Shown here one piece after another: positions 35,194 through 43,380 of a stretch of DNA of 46,326 bases. Origin of the DNA: Phycisphaerales bacterium (GTDB lineage Bacteria; Planctomycetota; Phycisphaerae; WQYP01). The stretch lies in the NCBI GenBank assembly GCA_009781185.1, contig WQYP01000012.1:1-46326 (forward strand), written 5' to 3'. Under the pieces are notes generated by a model. That model did no database searches, had not been told where the DNA came from, and saw only the letters and a program-made list of their open reading frames with translations. Each line of letters opens with the position of its first letter. Position 1 is the first letter of the stretch. The position numbers and the translations under genes were made by a program.

Positions 35194-36087
35194 GTGTCGG
35201 TTCAGGCGGTTTCTCGTCGCGTGTTTTTGCAGGGTGCGGTGGCGGTTGGGGCGGCGATGATGCTGCCGCGTGGGGTGTTTGCCGCGGGGGTGTTGACGGC
35301 GTGTGATCATTTTGCGTTGATGTCGGATGTACATGTGTCTGGCGGGATGGCGGGCGGGATGGCGAAGCGGCTGTCGGTAGCGGTGGAGCAGGTGCTGGCG
35401 TTGCCGGAGCGGCCGCGGGGGGTTTTGATTGCGGGGGATTGTGCGTATTTGAGCGGGAAGGTAAGCGATTATGGGGAATATGTTCGGCGGATTCGGCCGT
35501 TGGTGGAGGCGGGGATACCGTTGCATATGACCATGGGTAATCACGATCAACGGGAACGATTCTGGGAAGTGCTGCCCGGCGAGCGGGCTGTCGCGAACGC
35601 TAAGCTGCGGCGGCAGTCGATGGTCGTCGAGGGGCAGAACGCGAATTGGCTGCTGCTCGATTCGCTGAATAAAACGAATGCCAACGCGGGGGAGTTGGGC
35701 AAGGACCAGTTGGAATGGCTGGCGGCGGAGCTGGATGCCCGGGCTGGCAAACCTGCGGTTGTGATGCTGCATCATGATCCGGTACGTAAGGGAGGGGGAG
35801 AAAGGGGGTCGTTGATGGATAGCGGTGCATTGATGGCGATTGTTCGGCCTCGGCGGCAGGTGAAGGCGCTTTTTTGGGGACATACGCATGTGTGGGATGT
35901 GTCGCGGGATGTATCGGGCATTCAGTTGGTGAATTTGCCGGCTACGGGATACAGGCTCTGGGGACGATCGTTTCTGGGGTGGGTGGACTGCCAGGTGTAT
36001 GCAGGCAATGCTGCTTTGCGTGTGCATACGCTGGATGCCGGGCGACAGGAAGACGGATGGACTTATCAACTCAGATGGCGTGCGTGA
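35194..36087 (+). CDS. Tat-exported metallophosphoesterase
   Basis: 297 residues from a GTG start; an in-frame TGA lies five codons upstream and no ATG intervenes. The N-terminus has a twin-arginine signal (SRRVFLQGAVAVGAAMML, cleavage near FAAG). The calcineurin-like fold shows its metal ligands in order: SDVHVSG, GDCAYLSG, GNHDQR, LHHDP and GHTHVW. It probably acts in the periplasm on a phosphoester or nucleotide; the substrate is unknown. AAGGTGG lies about 12 bases upstream of the GTG. A family A copy follows the stop. Confidence 0.88.
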   Translation: MSVQAVSRRVFLQGAVAVGAAMMLPRGVFAAGVLTACDHFALMSDVHVSGGMAGGMAKRLSVAVEQVLALPERPRGVLIAGDCAYLSGKVSDYGEYVRRIRPLVEAGIPLHMTMGNHDQRERFWEVLPGERAVANAKLRRQSMVVEGQNANWLLLDSLNKTNANAGELGKDQLEWLAAELDARAGKPAVVMLHHDPVRKGGGERGSLMDSGALMAIVRPRRQVKALFWGHTHVWDVSRDVSGIQLVNLPATGYRLWGRSFLGWVDCQVYAGNAALRVHTLDAGRQEDGWTYQLRWRA

Positions 36088-36094
36088 ACAAAAT

Positions 36095-36120
36095 CGGAGT
36101 TCACGCTTCAGCGTGTCATG
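36095..36120. repeat. Family A copy between convergent genes
   Basis: GGAGTTCACGCTTCAGCGTG, opposite in orientation to most copies in the window. It lies between the convergent phosphoesterase and DUF4056-like genes and overlaps the latter's stop. Confidence 0.8.
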
Positions 36121-37342
36121 GGAGGAGGGAGGCTTCGCCTTCGTGCTGGATGTGCCAGTTTTTCATGTGGTCCATGACGAACGGGAGATCTTTGTCGACG
36201 TCGATCGTTGACGGCTTGCCGGGAATGCAGCGGCGGATGCTCTCGGATTGCAGAACGTTGGGCTCGATCTCAACACGCAGCAGGTTCTGGAAATTGCGGC
36301 CCATGACGTTGTCCAGACGCGGGAGGTCGTAGCGGTGTGGAGTCGCATCCGGGCAGAATGGCAGGTTGGGAACGAGCCAAGGGATAATCGGTTGGCCATA
36401 CCAACCGATCTCGATGTGGCGTTTGAGCGGTTTGCCCCCCCCCATCCCCCCGCTCCACCAGCGGCCTTTGATCGCCTCGACCGCCTGCATCGTCTGAGAT
36501 GGCGTTACGGCGCCCAGTTCGTGCAACCCAGTGTTGATCGCGTCGGTCACGGCATCGTTCCAATCGCGAGAATCCCGCAGGGCATGATCGGCTACGAGCA
36601 CCGCGCCAAAGCCATGCGAGGCGGTATCGTCCCAGGTGAATGCTGAGGGAAATTCGGAAAGGAACGGCGTCGACTGGTAGCCGAACCAGGTCAGCAGTTC
36701 GTGCCAGGACATCATCAACACGGCCATGCGCTGGCCGATGCGGATGGAGAGCTCCCTTGCGAGAACTTGTTTTTCGTCGGGCGAAAGGGACTGCCAAAAT
36801 TCAGGATAATTCAGATGCAGAATGTACACGCTGGGCTCGAGCGATTTTATTCGCAGGGCACTCCAATTGTTGAGCAACGCCATTTCGACGCGGACTTGTA
36901 CGTATTTGCTTGTGTCGATTGTTTTGCGAACATGTGCCATGTCGAGGAATCCGCCTCGGCAGGTGTACAGGATGCCTCGCTCGGTTTCATCTCCCAGGTT
37001 GCTGTAAGAGTGATGTCCGAGGTTGTTGGGATCGGCTACTTCGAAGCCGGAGAAGAGACCGGGCCAGGGGAGGCTGCCCATGCGGGGTCGAGGTGTTTGG
37101 TTGAACTGGCCGAAGTCGAGGCTGCCGGGGGGGGTGGGCTGATATTCGCCGGGGATGTGCATGGAGATGCCGCTGCGGCAGCCGCACAGGAGCAGTAGCA
37201 TGAGAAGCATCCATAGCCTTGCGTGGGAACGTAAGGCGGCGGATGCCAGAGACCCCCTTGGAACGTATGTGTGGGACGCACAGGAGACGTTAAGCCTTGC
37301 GTTGCCACGCAAGGCTATTGGGCGGGGATTTTTGGCGAGCAT
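36116..37342 (-). CDS. DUF4056-like lipoprotein with repeat DNA in its 5' coding region
   Basis: 408 residues if it starts at ATG 37342, which follows GAGGTG and lies 12 bases after the PLD gene. The hydrophobic core and lipobox (MLLMLLLLCGC) begin only at about residue 45, after 36 residues encoded by a family F element. Without the element, MLAKNPRP joined to the core would make a normal lipoprotein signal. ATG 37210, just inside the element's edge, is the alternative start. The mature part has RGILYTCRGGFLDMAHVRKT, SWHELLTWFGYQ, SAFTWDD and DLPRLDNVMGRNF, consistent with DUF4056. Function is unknown. A run of nine C lies at 36435-36443. Confidence 0.7.
   Translation of the reverse strand: MLAKNPRPIALRGNARLNVSCASHTYVPRGSLASAALRSHARLWMLLMLLLLCGCRSGISMHIPGEYQPTPPGSLDFGQFNQTPRPRMGSLPWPGLFSGFEVADPNNLGHHSYSNLGDETERGILYTCRGGFLDMAHVRKTIDTSKYVQVRVEMALLNNWSALRIKSLEPSVYILHLNYPEFWQSLSPDEKQVLARELSIRIGQRMAVLMMSWHELLTWFGYQSTPFLSEFPSAFTWDDTASHGFGAVLVADHALRDSRDWNDAVTDAINTGLHELGAVTPSQTMQAVEAIKGRWWSGGMGGGKPLKRHIEIGWYGQPIIPWLVPNLPFCPDATPHRYDLPRLDNVMGRNFQNLLRVEIEPNVLQSESIRRCIPGKPSTIDVDKDLPFVMDHMKNWHIQHEGEASLLP
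37213..37318. mobile_element. Family F MITE-like element (106 bp)
   Basis: Perfect 14-bp inverted ends ATAGCCTTGCGTGG and CCACGCAAGGCTAT. The internal sequence GGAACGTATGTGTGGGACGC is shared with the right part of 33275-33486. It has no coding capacity of its own but is open in the frame of the surrounding lipoprotein gene. Confidence 0.8.
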
Positions 37343-37353
37343 CGGGCACCTCT

Positions 37354-39096
37354 TTACCAGTGGACGAGTTCTTGTTCGAGCAATTGCGGTCTGCCGTGGT
37401 CGTCGTATAACGGCTGGAAGTGGCTGTATCGCGGGACGGCCCAGCAGTCGAGGCTTTTGTGGTGGTGATAGTTGTAACGAGGATCGTCCCACGCCACGCT
37501 GTACTCGATGCCGGGGTCGGTGTTGAACCATTGGCGATCGAAGAGCGTGTTGAATTGGCCGTTGAGTTGCGGGGCGTTGCGGATGAAGATGTTGTTTTCC
37601 ATGTTAATGCCAGCGAGGTTTTTGCGGGTCCAGTTGGCGGAGCCTAGGGAGAGGAGGTATTTGCCGGTGTTGGGGTTGGTGATGGTGATGGCCTTGGCGT
37701 GGTTCTGCTCGCCGTGCGTGGCGTACCAGCGGATTTCGAGGCGGGCGTTTTCTTCGGCGGCGCGTTGCAGCAGGTAAGCGGCAACCTGCGCGTTGGGCGT
37801 GGCGTCCTTGGAATAATTGATGCCGACGCGATTGGGGTCGAGCAGAATCCGGATCGGCTGCTTCGTGCGGCGGGCAGCGTCGAGAATCGCGCTCACCACC
37901 GGCACACGTGAAAGATAAAACATCTGTATACGCACCTGATCGTCCGCTTCGACTTCGCTGAGCCAACGCATGAGGATCGGTTCGATCGCTTCCTCGGTGG
38001 CGACGCAGGCTTGAGCGTTGACGGCACCACGAAGACACGAAGGAGACGAAGACGCACGAAATGGTGATAAGAAATCATTTTCGTGCGTCTTCGTCTCCTT
38101 CGTGTCTTCGTGGTGAATTGGCTCGACGCGCCAGGCGGAGTCGGGCAAGGGGGGTAACTGGCGCTGCAAATAGTGATCGCGGCGGTCGGCGGATGTGTGT
38201 GTTGCCAGACTTGCATAATCGCGACCCAGTGACAGGGAATGGCTGACATCTTCGCGCAACTGAAGATACATATAACAAGCGAGCGGGCCGGTGACGCTGA
38301 TGGCGTGATTTTCGTGGAGCAGGGAGGGATTGTGCGGATTCCAGGAGGTGGTGAGGGCTTCGTAGATGCCGCGACGTTTGACGACCAGGGCTTTGCGATG
38401 ATTGGCCTTGAACAGAGCGGCGTTGGCGATGGCACTGACGGTGACCATGTCCTTGTCCAGGATCAGACCCGGGATGGGGGTGCGGCCGACGAGGTTCCAC
38501 GGGAGGGCCAGTAAGCCGTCGGAGGCGAGATCGGCTTGGCGACCGGCGCGGTGGAGGCCTTCCCAGATGCCCAGACGCTGCGCCGGGCGGGTCTCCAGCA
38601 GGTCGGAGTAGAAGACGTCCACACCCGCTTTTCTCAGGCGATCCACCACGGCGGAATGACGATGGCCCCAACCTTTGTGAAACAGGTCCAGGATCAATAC
38701 GATCGTCAGTGACGGGCGGTCGGCCTTTTTGGCGATCAAGAGGTCGGCCAATTCGTCGGAGTAGTCGCTCCACCCCCCCACCGGTTCGTCGGCGTAAAGG
38801 TTGTCGAACAGGAAAAAACTCGCGACGATCAGTTCGTCGGCGCCCCAGATCATTTGACGGACTTTCTCGTTGATTGGCAGGTGGGCGATCCGCTGCTGGC
38901 GGAGCGTGTCCCAGCCGCAGTAGTTTGCGAGCAGTTCGACACGCTGGCCGTCGAGGTCGTACCAGGGCGAGCGGGCGTTGAGCCGCTGCGGAGGCGTTGG
39001 GCGGTCCAGCAAGAACGGGATGTCGGGGCCGGTGTCCCAGATCATGCAGCCGGAAAGCGCCGCTAAGAGGACGATTAACGCCAATCGAGCGATCAT
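37354..39096 (-). CDS. PLD-like lipoprotein with a palindromic insert
   Basis: 580 residues with a lipoprotein signal (LALIVLLAALSGC, Cys17). Two phospholipase D-type halves: HxK at His233-Lys235 (NHRKALVV) and at His466-Lys468 (NHAKAITI ... SLGSANWT). The Asp of the HxKxxxxD motif is Lys or Thr, so the motif is incomplete. Between the halves, residues about 328-358 (EDTKETKTHEND ... PSCLRGA) are encoded by a 37-bp perfect inverted repeat of family J. The role could be phosphodiester or phospholipid hydrolysis in the envelope; not certain. The DUF4056-like lipoprotein follows 11 bases later, so the two probably form an operon. Confidence 0.8.
   Translation of the reverse strand: MIARLALIVLLAALSGCMIWDTGPDIPFLLDRPTPPQRLNARSPWYDLDGQRVELLANYCGWDTLRQQRIAHLPINEKVRQMIWGADELIVASFFLFDNLYADEPVGGWSDYSDELADLLIAKKADRPSLTIVLILDLFHKGWGHRHSAVVDRLRKAGVDVFYSDLLETRPAQRLGIWEGLHRAGRQADLASDGLLALPWNLVGRTPIPGLILDKDMVTVSAIANAALFKANHRKALVVKRRGIYEALTTSWNPHNPSLLHENHAISVTGPLACYMYLQLREDVSHSLSLGRDYASLATHTSADRRDHYLQRQLPPLPDSAWRVEPIHHEDTKETKTHENDFLSPFRASSSPSCLRGAVNAQACVATEEAIEPILMRWLSEVEADDQVRIQMFYLSRVPVVSAILDAARRTKQPIRILLDPNRVGINYSKDATPNAQVAAYLLQRAAEENARLEIRWYATHGEQNHAKAITITNPNTGKYLLSLGSANWTRKNLAGINMENNIFIRNAPQLNGQFNTLFDRQWFNTDPGIEYSVAWDDPRYNYHHHKSLDCWAVPRYSHFQPLYDDHGRPQLLEQELVHW
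38025..38115. repeat. Family J perfect 37-bp inverted repeat inside the PLD gene
   Basis: Left arm 38025-38061 (begins CACCACGAAGACACGAAGG) and right arm 38079-38115 are exact reverse complements around a 17-base centre. It is open in the PLD reading frame. Degenerate J copies lie at 23372-23417. Confidence 0.95.
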
Positions 39097-39307
39097 GTTC
39101 CTTCACCCGTCCACGGCCATTCTGTGCCAAACCACCGCATTGCCATGCGGTGCTCCGGGAAGAGCAAATCACGGTCCGCAGATCGTACGAAAATAGAGAA
39201 AGCGACATCGTTTTGGAGATAATTGCTAAGCCTCGGCAACAAAGTCCCAATTGAGGCGTTTGAGTGTAAGATTCCATTCATTATTGATTCTTTCAAGGAG
39301 ATTTCTG

Positions 39308-41017
39308 GTGCGTATGGGAAAGAAACTGGCGGCTGTGTTGTGTGCTCTGTCGATTACCGCGTCGGCGTCGTTTGTTTCGGCGGCAGACTCGGCTTCCGCG
39401 ACAAGCGTTCCCACCTTTCATTGCCTGAGCCTCTACTGGTCGCCGGAAGGCGGGGCGAAGGAAAAGCAGGTGCTGGTGAAATTTCGTGAGGCGGGCGCGC
39501 AGAAGTGGCGCGAAGGGCTGCCGATGCGATACAATCCGATCAATACGAATGCGAACAAGGTAAGCGGCCGACTCTTGCCGCCAAACATCACGAACGATTA
39601 CCGCGGCAGCATCGTCAACCTCAAACCCAACACCGCCTACGAAGTCGCCTTGACGCTGGAAGGCACGAACATCACGACGTCCCTCAAGGCGACCACCTGG
39701 AACGAAAACTTCCCCATCGCTTCCACGGTCAAATGCCCCAGCGGCACAACGACCCTTGAGGTCAAGAAGTCCGGCTCGCCGAAAGGCTACGTTCTCTATG
39801 ACGGCACCGGCAGCACCATCGATACCAACAATCAGTCCGACATGGGCATCAACGTCAACGCGGAATACGTGATCCTCCGCGGCTTTACCATCAAGAACGT
39901 CAAGACCAACGGCGTCAACATCGAAAAGGGCCACCATATTGTCGTTGAAAATTGCGACATTTCGAAATGGGGCAGCGAAGATCCCAAGACGCCCGGCAAG
40001 GGCTTCGGCATCGAAATGAACGCCGGCGTTTACTCCAAGGACCGCGGACTCCACGCCCTGGTCGTCCAACGCTGCAAGATCCACCACCCCACCTGGAACA
40101 CCAACTACTGGTCCGAAATGCACAACACCTGGCATCCGGACGGCCCGCAGACCATCGTCATGTGGGAACCGGAAGGAAACAACGTCATCCGCTACAACGA
40201 GTGCTGGGGCGAGGATACGCACAAATATAACGATGTGATGGGCGGGTCGTTCAACGCCTCTTACCGCGGCTGGCCGGGGTGCGATTCCGATATTTACTGC
40301 AACTACATCGCTAATTGTGCCGACGACGGGATTGAAATCGAAGGCGGCGGGCAGAATGTGCGATGTTTCAACAACTATATCGAGCACACGATGATGATGA
40401 TCGCGAATGCGGCGACGTCCGTCGGGCCGCTTTATATCTGGCAGAATGTCACCGGGCCCTCCTTCACTCCGTCCGGCGGCAGCGGCGGCCAATGGAAGAA
40501 CGTCCACGGCAACTTCATGAAAATGGGCTTCGCCGACAGCGATAGCTGGATGACCGGACACATGTACGTGTTTAACAATACGATTTTCCAAGGCCCCAAC
40601 AACACCGCCTCCGACGGCCCCGGCGGCGACTCCCGCATCATCAAACACTGCGTCACCCGCAACAACATCTTCCACGCACGACCCGATGACACAAACTCCA
40701 TCTCCACCGAGAAAAAGAAGAGCACCGACAACGACTTCGATCACGACCTGATTTCCCACCGCGTCCCGCCCGACTCCGAAAAGAACGGGATCAAAGGTTT
40801 GCCCAAGTACGCCGCCGGCGCCGGCTTCAACTTCGAGACCAAGACTGGCAACTTCCAGCTCGCCCCAGACAGCCCCGGCTATCGCAAAGCAACGGTGATC
40901 CCCAACTTCTGCGAACCGATCAACGGCAATCCGCGTGACGTTGGCGCTCATCAGTCCGGCACGCCGCCGATGGTCTATGGCGTGAAGGCCAACTTCGTGC
41001 CGCCGGATGTGAAGTAG
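39308..41017 (+). CDS. Secreted right-handed beta-helix protein, copy 1
   Basis: 569 residues from GTG 39308, 7 bases after AAGGAG; ATG 39314 is the alternative. A signal peptide (KKLAAVLCALSITASASFVSAAD) exports it. Residues about 30-140 look like a fibronectin-III-type sandwich (FHCLSLYWSP, LVKFREAG, GSIVNLKPNTAYEVAL). The rest is a parallel beta-helix with Asn-rich turns (YVILRGFTIKNVKTNGVNI, HHIVVENCDISKWG, DDGIEIEGGGQNVRCFNNYIE, MYVFNNTIF). Such proteins are often polysaccharide lyases or hydrolases, but no catalytic set was identified. A close paralogue follows. Codons end mostly in C, unlike nearby G-ending genes. Confidence 0.85.
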   Translation: MRMGKKLAAVLCALSITASASFVSAADSASATSVPTFHCLSLYWSPEGGAKEKQVLVKFREAGAQKWREGLPMRYNPINTNANKVSGRLLPPNITNDYRGSIVNLKPNTAYEVALTLEGTNITTSLKATTWNENFPIASTVKCPSGTTTLEVKKSGSPKGYVLYDGTGSTIDTNNQSDMGINVNAEYVILRGFTIKNVKTNGVNIEKGHHIVVENCDISKWGSEDPKTPGKGFGIEMNAGVYSKDRGLHALVVQRCKIHHPTWNTNYWSEMHNTWHPDGPQTIVMWEPEGNNVIRYNECWGEDTHKYNDVMGGSFNASYRGWPGCDSDIYCNYIANCADDGIEIEGGGQNVRCFNNYIEHTMMMIANAATSVGPLYIWQNVTGPSFTPSGGSGGQWKNVHGNFMKMGFADSDSWMTGHMYVFNNTIFQGPNNTASDGPGGDSRIIKHCVTRNNIFHARPDDTNSISTEKKKSTDNDFDHDLISHRVPPDSEKNGIKGLPKYAAGAGFNFETKTGNFQLAPDSPGYRKATVIPNFCEPINGNPRDVGAHQSGTPPMVYGVKANFVPPDVK

Positions 41018-41055
41018 AATGGATGTGGTTCCTCCTCTCCACAATGTCCACCCAG

Positions 41056-41084
41056 GCCCAGGGACTGCAGTCCCTGGGCTTCTT
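41056..41084 (+). terminator. Terminator of beta-helix copy 1
   Basis: GCCCAGGGACT and AGTCCCTGGGC are exact complements, followed by TTCTTGGG. It resembles the terminator of copy 2, and both follow an identical AATGGATGTGGTTCC after the stop codons. Confidence 0.75.
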
Positions 41085-41116
41085 GGGTTGTGTGTGATTT
41101 TTTAATGTGAGTGACC

Positions 41117-42850
41117 ATGATCAGGAAAGTATTAACTGCCGCGTTGTTCGCTTCCGCAATTGTCGCAATGGCCGCTTGTTCGGCGCCGCATGCTGCGGTC
41201 GTCGAACCTGAGGTCACGTCGAAGATTCCAGCGACAACGGTTTCGACTTTTCATTGTCTGAGCCTGTACTGGTCGCCGGAGAGCGGGGCTACGAACAAGC
41301 AGGTGCTGGTGAAGTTCCGCGAAGCGGGCGAGAAGAAGTGGCGTGAAGGCTTGCCGATGCGGTACAACCCCATCGTCAATACCAGTTGGAATTGGCAAAA
41401 GTTCGGTTGCCAGAAGTTACCGATCAACATGACCGCTTACCGCGGCAGCATCGTCAACCTCAAACCTGGCACCGCTTACGAGATCGCCTTGAAACTGGAA
41501 GGCACCGATGTCAGCACGGTCCTCAAGGCCAGCACTTGGAGCGAAAATTTCCCCATCGCCGAAACGATCAAGTGCCCCAGCGGCAACACCACCCTTGAGA
41601 TCACCAAGTCCGGTACGCCAGAAGGCTACATCCTCTATGACGGCACCGGCAGCACCATCGATACCAACAATCAAGTCGACAACGGCATCACTATCAACGC
41701 CAATTACGTCATCATTCGCGGTTTTACCATCAAGAATGTCAAAGCCAACGGCATCAACATCGACAAGGGACACCACCTTGTCATTGAGAATTGCGATGTC
41801 TCGCAGTGGGGCAGCGAAGACGTCAAGGGAACCGGTTATGGCGTGGATATGAACGCGGCTGTTTTCTGTCGGAAGGACCGCGACATGCATGCCGTGGTGA
41901 TCCAGCGTAACAAGTTCCATCATCCCAATTGGAACACCAACAGTTGGGCCGAGGATCACACACCGGGGCAGGGGAACAAGCATCCGTGCGGTCCGCAGAC
42001 CATCGTCTTCTGGGAACCGGAAGGTAACAACGTGATCCGGTACAACGAGTGCTGGTCGGATAAAGATCACTACTACAACGACACGATGGGCGGAGCCGAA
42101 AACGGCAGCTACCGCGGCTGGCCCGGACGCGACAGCGATATCTACTGCAATTACGTCGCCAATTGCTGGGACGACGGCATCGAGATCGAAGGCGGCGGCC
42201 AGAATATTCGTTGCTGGAACAATTATCTCGAAAATGTCATGTTGCCCATCGCCGACGCCGCAAATTCCATCGGACCGCTCTATGTATGGCAGAATGTCAG
42301 CGGACACTCTTACTCCAAGCCGGGCAGTTCGTACGGCATGACCCACGGCCCGTTCATGAAAATGGGCTTCGCATGCGACGAAAACTTCATGACCGGCCAC
42401 GTCTACGTGTTCAACAACACTGTTTTCCAGGCGAAAGACGACGGTGCCGACGGCCTCGGCGGCTCGTCCAGAATCGTCAAACACACCGTCACTCGCAATA
42501 ACATCTTCCAGTCGCGATCCAAGGACACGCATTCGATCTCCACAGAGCCGAGGAACACCGACAACGATTTCGACCATGATCTGATCTCCGGACGCGTTCC
42601 TCGAGGCGCCGAGCCCAACGGCATCAAGGGCACACCCAAATATGTCGAAGGCTCCGGCTTCAACTTCGAGACCAAGACCGGTAGTTTCCATCTCGCGCCG
42701 AATAGCCCCGGCTATCGCAAGGGGATCGTAATTCCGAACTTCATCGAATCGAACAACGGTAATCTGCCGGACATGGGGGCGCATCAGTCCGGTACGCCGC
42801 CGATGGTCTATGGCGTTAAGGCTAACTTCGTGCCGCCGGATGTGAAGTAG
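41117..42850 (+). CDS. Right-handed beta-helix lipoprotein, copy 2
   Basis: 577 residues. It aligns over its whole mature length with copy 1; the C-terminal GTPPMVYGVKANFVPPDVK is identical. The N-terminus differs: MIRKVLTAALFASAIVAMAAC has a lipobox, so this copy is probably a lipoprotein whereas copy 1 is released. Fibronectin-like segment, then a beta-helix (YVIIRGFTIKNVKANGINI, DDGIEIEGGGQNIRCWNNYLE, VYVFNNTVF). The duplicates may handle the same polymer at the surface and in the medium; that is inference. ATG 41117 is preferred over GTG 41111. Confidence 0.85.
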   Translation: MIRKVLTAALFASAIVAMAACSAPHAAVVEPEVTSKIPATTVSTFHCLSLYWSPESGATNKQVLVKFREAGEKKWREGLPMRYNPIVNTSWNWQKFGCQKLPINMTAYRGSIVNLKPGTAYEIALKLEGTDVSTVLKASTWSENFPIAETIKCPSGNTTLEITKSGTPEGYILYDGTGSTIDTNNQVDNGITINANYVIIRGFTIKNVKANGINIDKGHHLVIENCDVSQWGSEDVKGTGYGVDMNAAVFCRKDRDMHAVVIQRNKFHHPNWNTNSWAEDHTPGQGNKHPCGPQTIVFWEPEGNNVIRYNECWSDKDHYYNDTMGGAENGSYRGWPGRDSDIYCNYVANCWDDGIEIEGGGQNIRCWNNYLENVMLPIADAANSIGPLYVWQNVSGHSYSKPGSSYGMTHGPFMKMGFACDENFMTGHVYVFNNTVFQAKDDGADGLGGSSRIVKHTVTRNNIFQSRSKDTHSISTEPRNTDNDFDHDLISGRVPRGAEPNGIKGTPKYVEGSGFNFETKTGSFHLAPNSPGYRKGIVIPNFIESNNGNLPDMGAHQSGTPPMVYGVKANFVPPDVK

Positions 42851-42877
42851 AATGGATGTGGTTCCCTCGTAGAACCG

Positions 42878-42912
42878 AGCCCAGGGATTGCGATCCTTGG
42901 GCTTTTTTGTTT
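42878..42912 (+). terminator. Terminator of beta-helix copy 2
   Basis: AGCCCAGGGAT pairs with ATCCTTGGGCT (one wobble), loop TGCG-like, then TTTTTGTTTTT. Confidence 0.85.
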
Positions 42913-42969
42913 TTGGGGGGCTGTGGCACTGCGACCAGCGCTATGATTGGCATGGCGAGGAGGTGCGCG

Positions 42970-43281
42970 ATGGCGGATTCGAAACAAGAGAATCGTTCGG
43001 AACAACATCCAAAGCCGGATAAGGACTATCACACGAATATCAACGAGACGCTGCGGAAGATTGACTCGCCGCCGTCGGGGGCGGGGGAGAGGGAGGAGGA
43101 GGAAGGGGGGAGGGGGAAGAAGAAGAGGGGATGGGCGAAGGCGCGGCGGCAGGTGCCGGTGGATCTGATCGAAGAGGAAGGGATGGAGAGTTTTCCGGCG
43201 AGCGATCCGCCGGGGCATCTGAGGAGTCATACGCATCCCGAGAAACCTGAGCCGCGACGGCCGGGGGAGGAGGATGTGTGA
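42970..43281 (+). CDS. Small charged protein of unknown function
   Basis: 103 residues, very hydrophilic, with an acidic run (EREEEEGGRGKKKR) and a closing motif EEEGMESFPASDPPG that recurs in small uncharacterised bacterial proteins. GAGGAGG lies 6 bases before the ATG. No domain was recognised and it is probably disordered. It follows the copy 2 terminator and precedes the NtrC-type regulator by about 100 bases. Confidence 0.65.
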   Translation: MADSKQENRSEQHPKPDKDYHTNINETLRKIDSPPSGAGEREEEEGGRGKKKRGWAKARRQVPVDLIEEEGMESFPASDPPGHLRSHTHPEKPEPRRPGEEDV

Positions 43282-43295
43282 GGGGTGATTGGGTA

Positions 43296-43336
43296 ACAAG
43301 GAGACAAGGTGACAGGGTGACAAGGAGACAGGGGGG
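43296..43336. repeat. Family H repeat
   Basis: ACAAGGAGACAAGGTGACAG and GGTGACAAGGAGACAGGG, tandem variants of the same 8-10 base unit seen at 19484 and 26290. Confidence 0.75.
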
Positions 43337-43345
43337 GCATTGCGC

Positions 43346-43373
43346 TTGATGAGGCGGCGGGGGCGCTTATACT
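43346..43373 (+). promoter_or_regulatory. Promoter of the NtrC-type regulator, probably leaderless
   Basis: TTGATG (43346-43351), 16 bases, TATACT (43368-43373). The -10 ends 7 bases before ATG 43381, so the transcript is predicted to start at the start codon. No Shine-Dalgarno is present. Confidence 0.6.
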
Positions 43374-43380
43374 CGCGGGA

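Noticed and set aside
39293..41044. 583-codon minus-strand frame over the first beta-helix gene
   Set aside because: Antisense shadow of a C-ending-codon gene; the plus frame has the signal peptide, ribosome site, paralogue and terminator.
42856..42969. Longer version of the 103-residue protein
   Set aside because: It would run through the copy 2 terminator; a strong GAGGAGG precedes ATG 42970.
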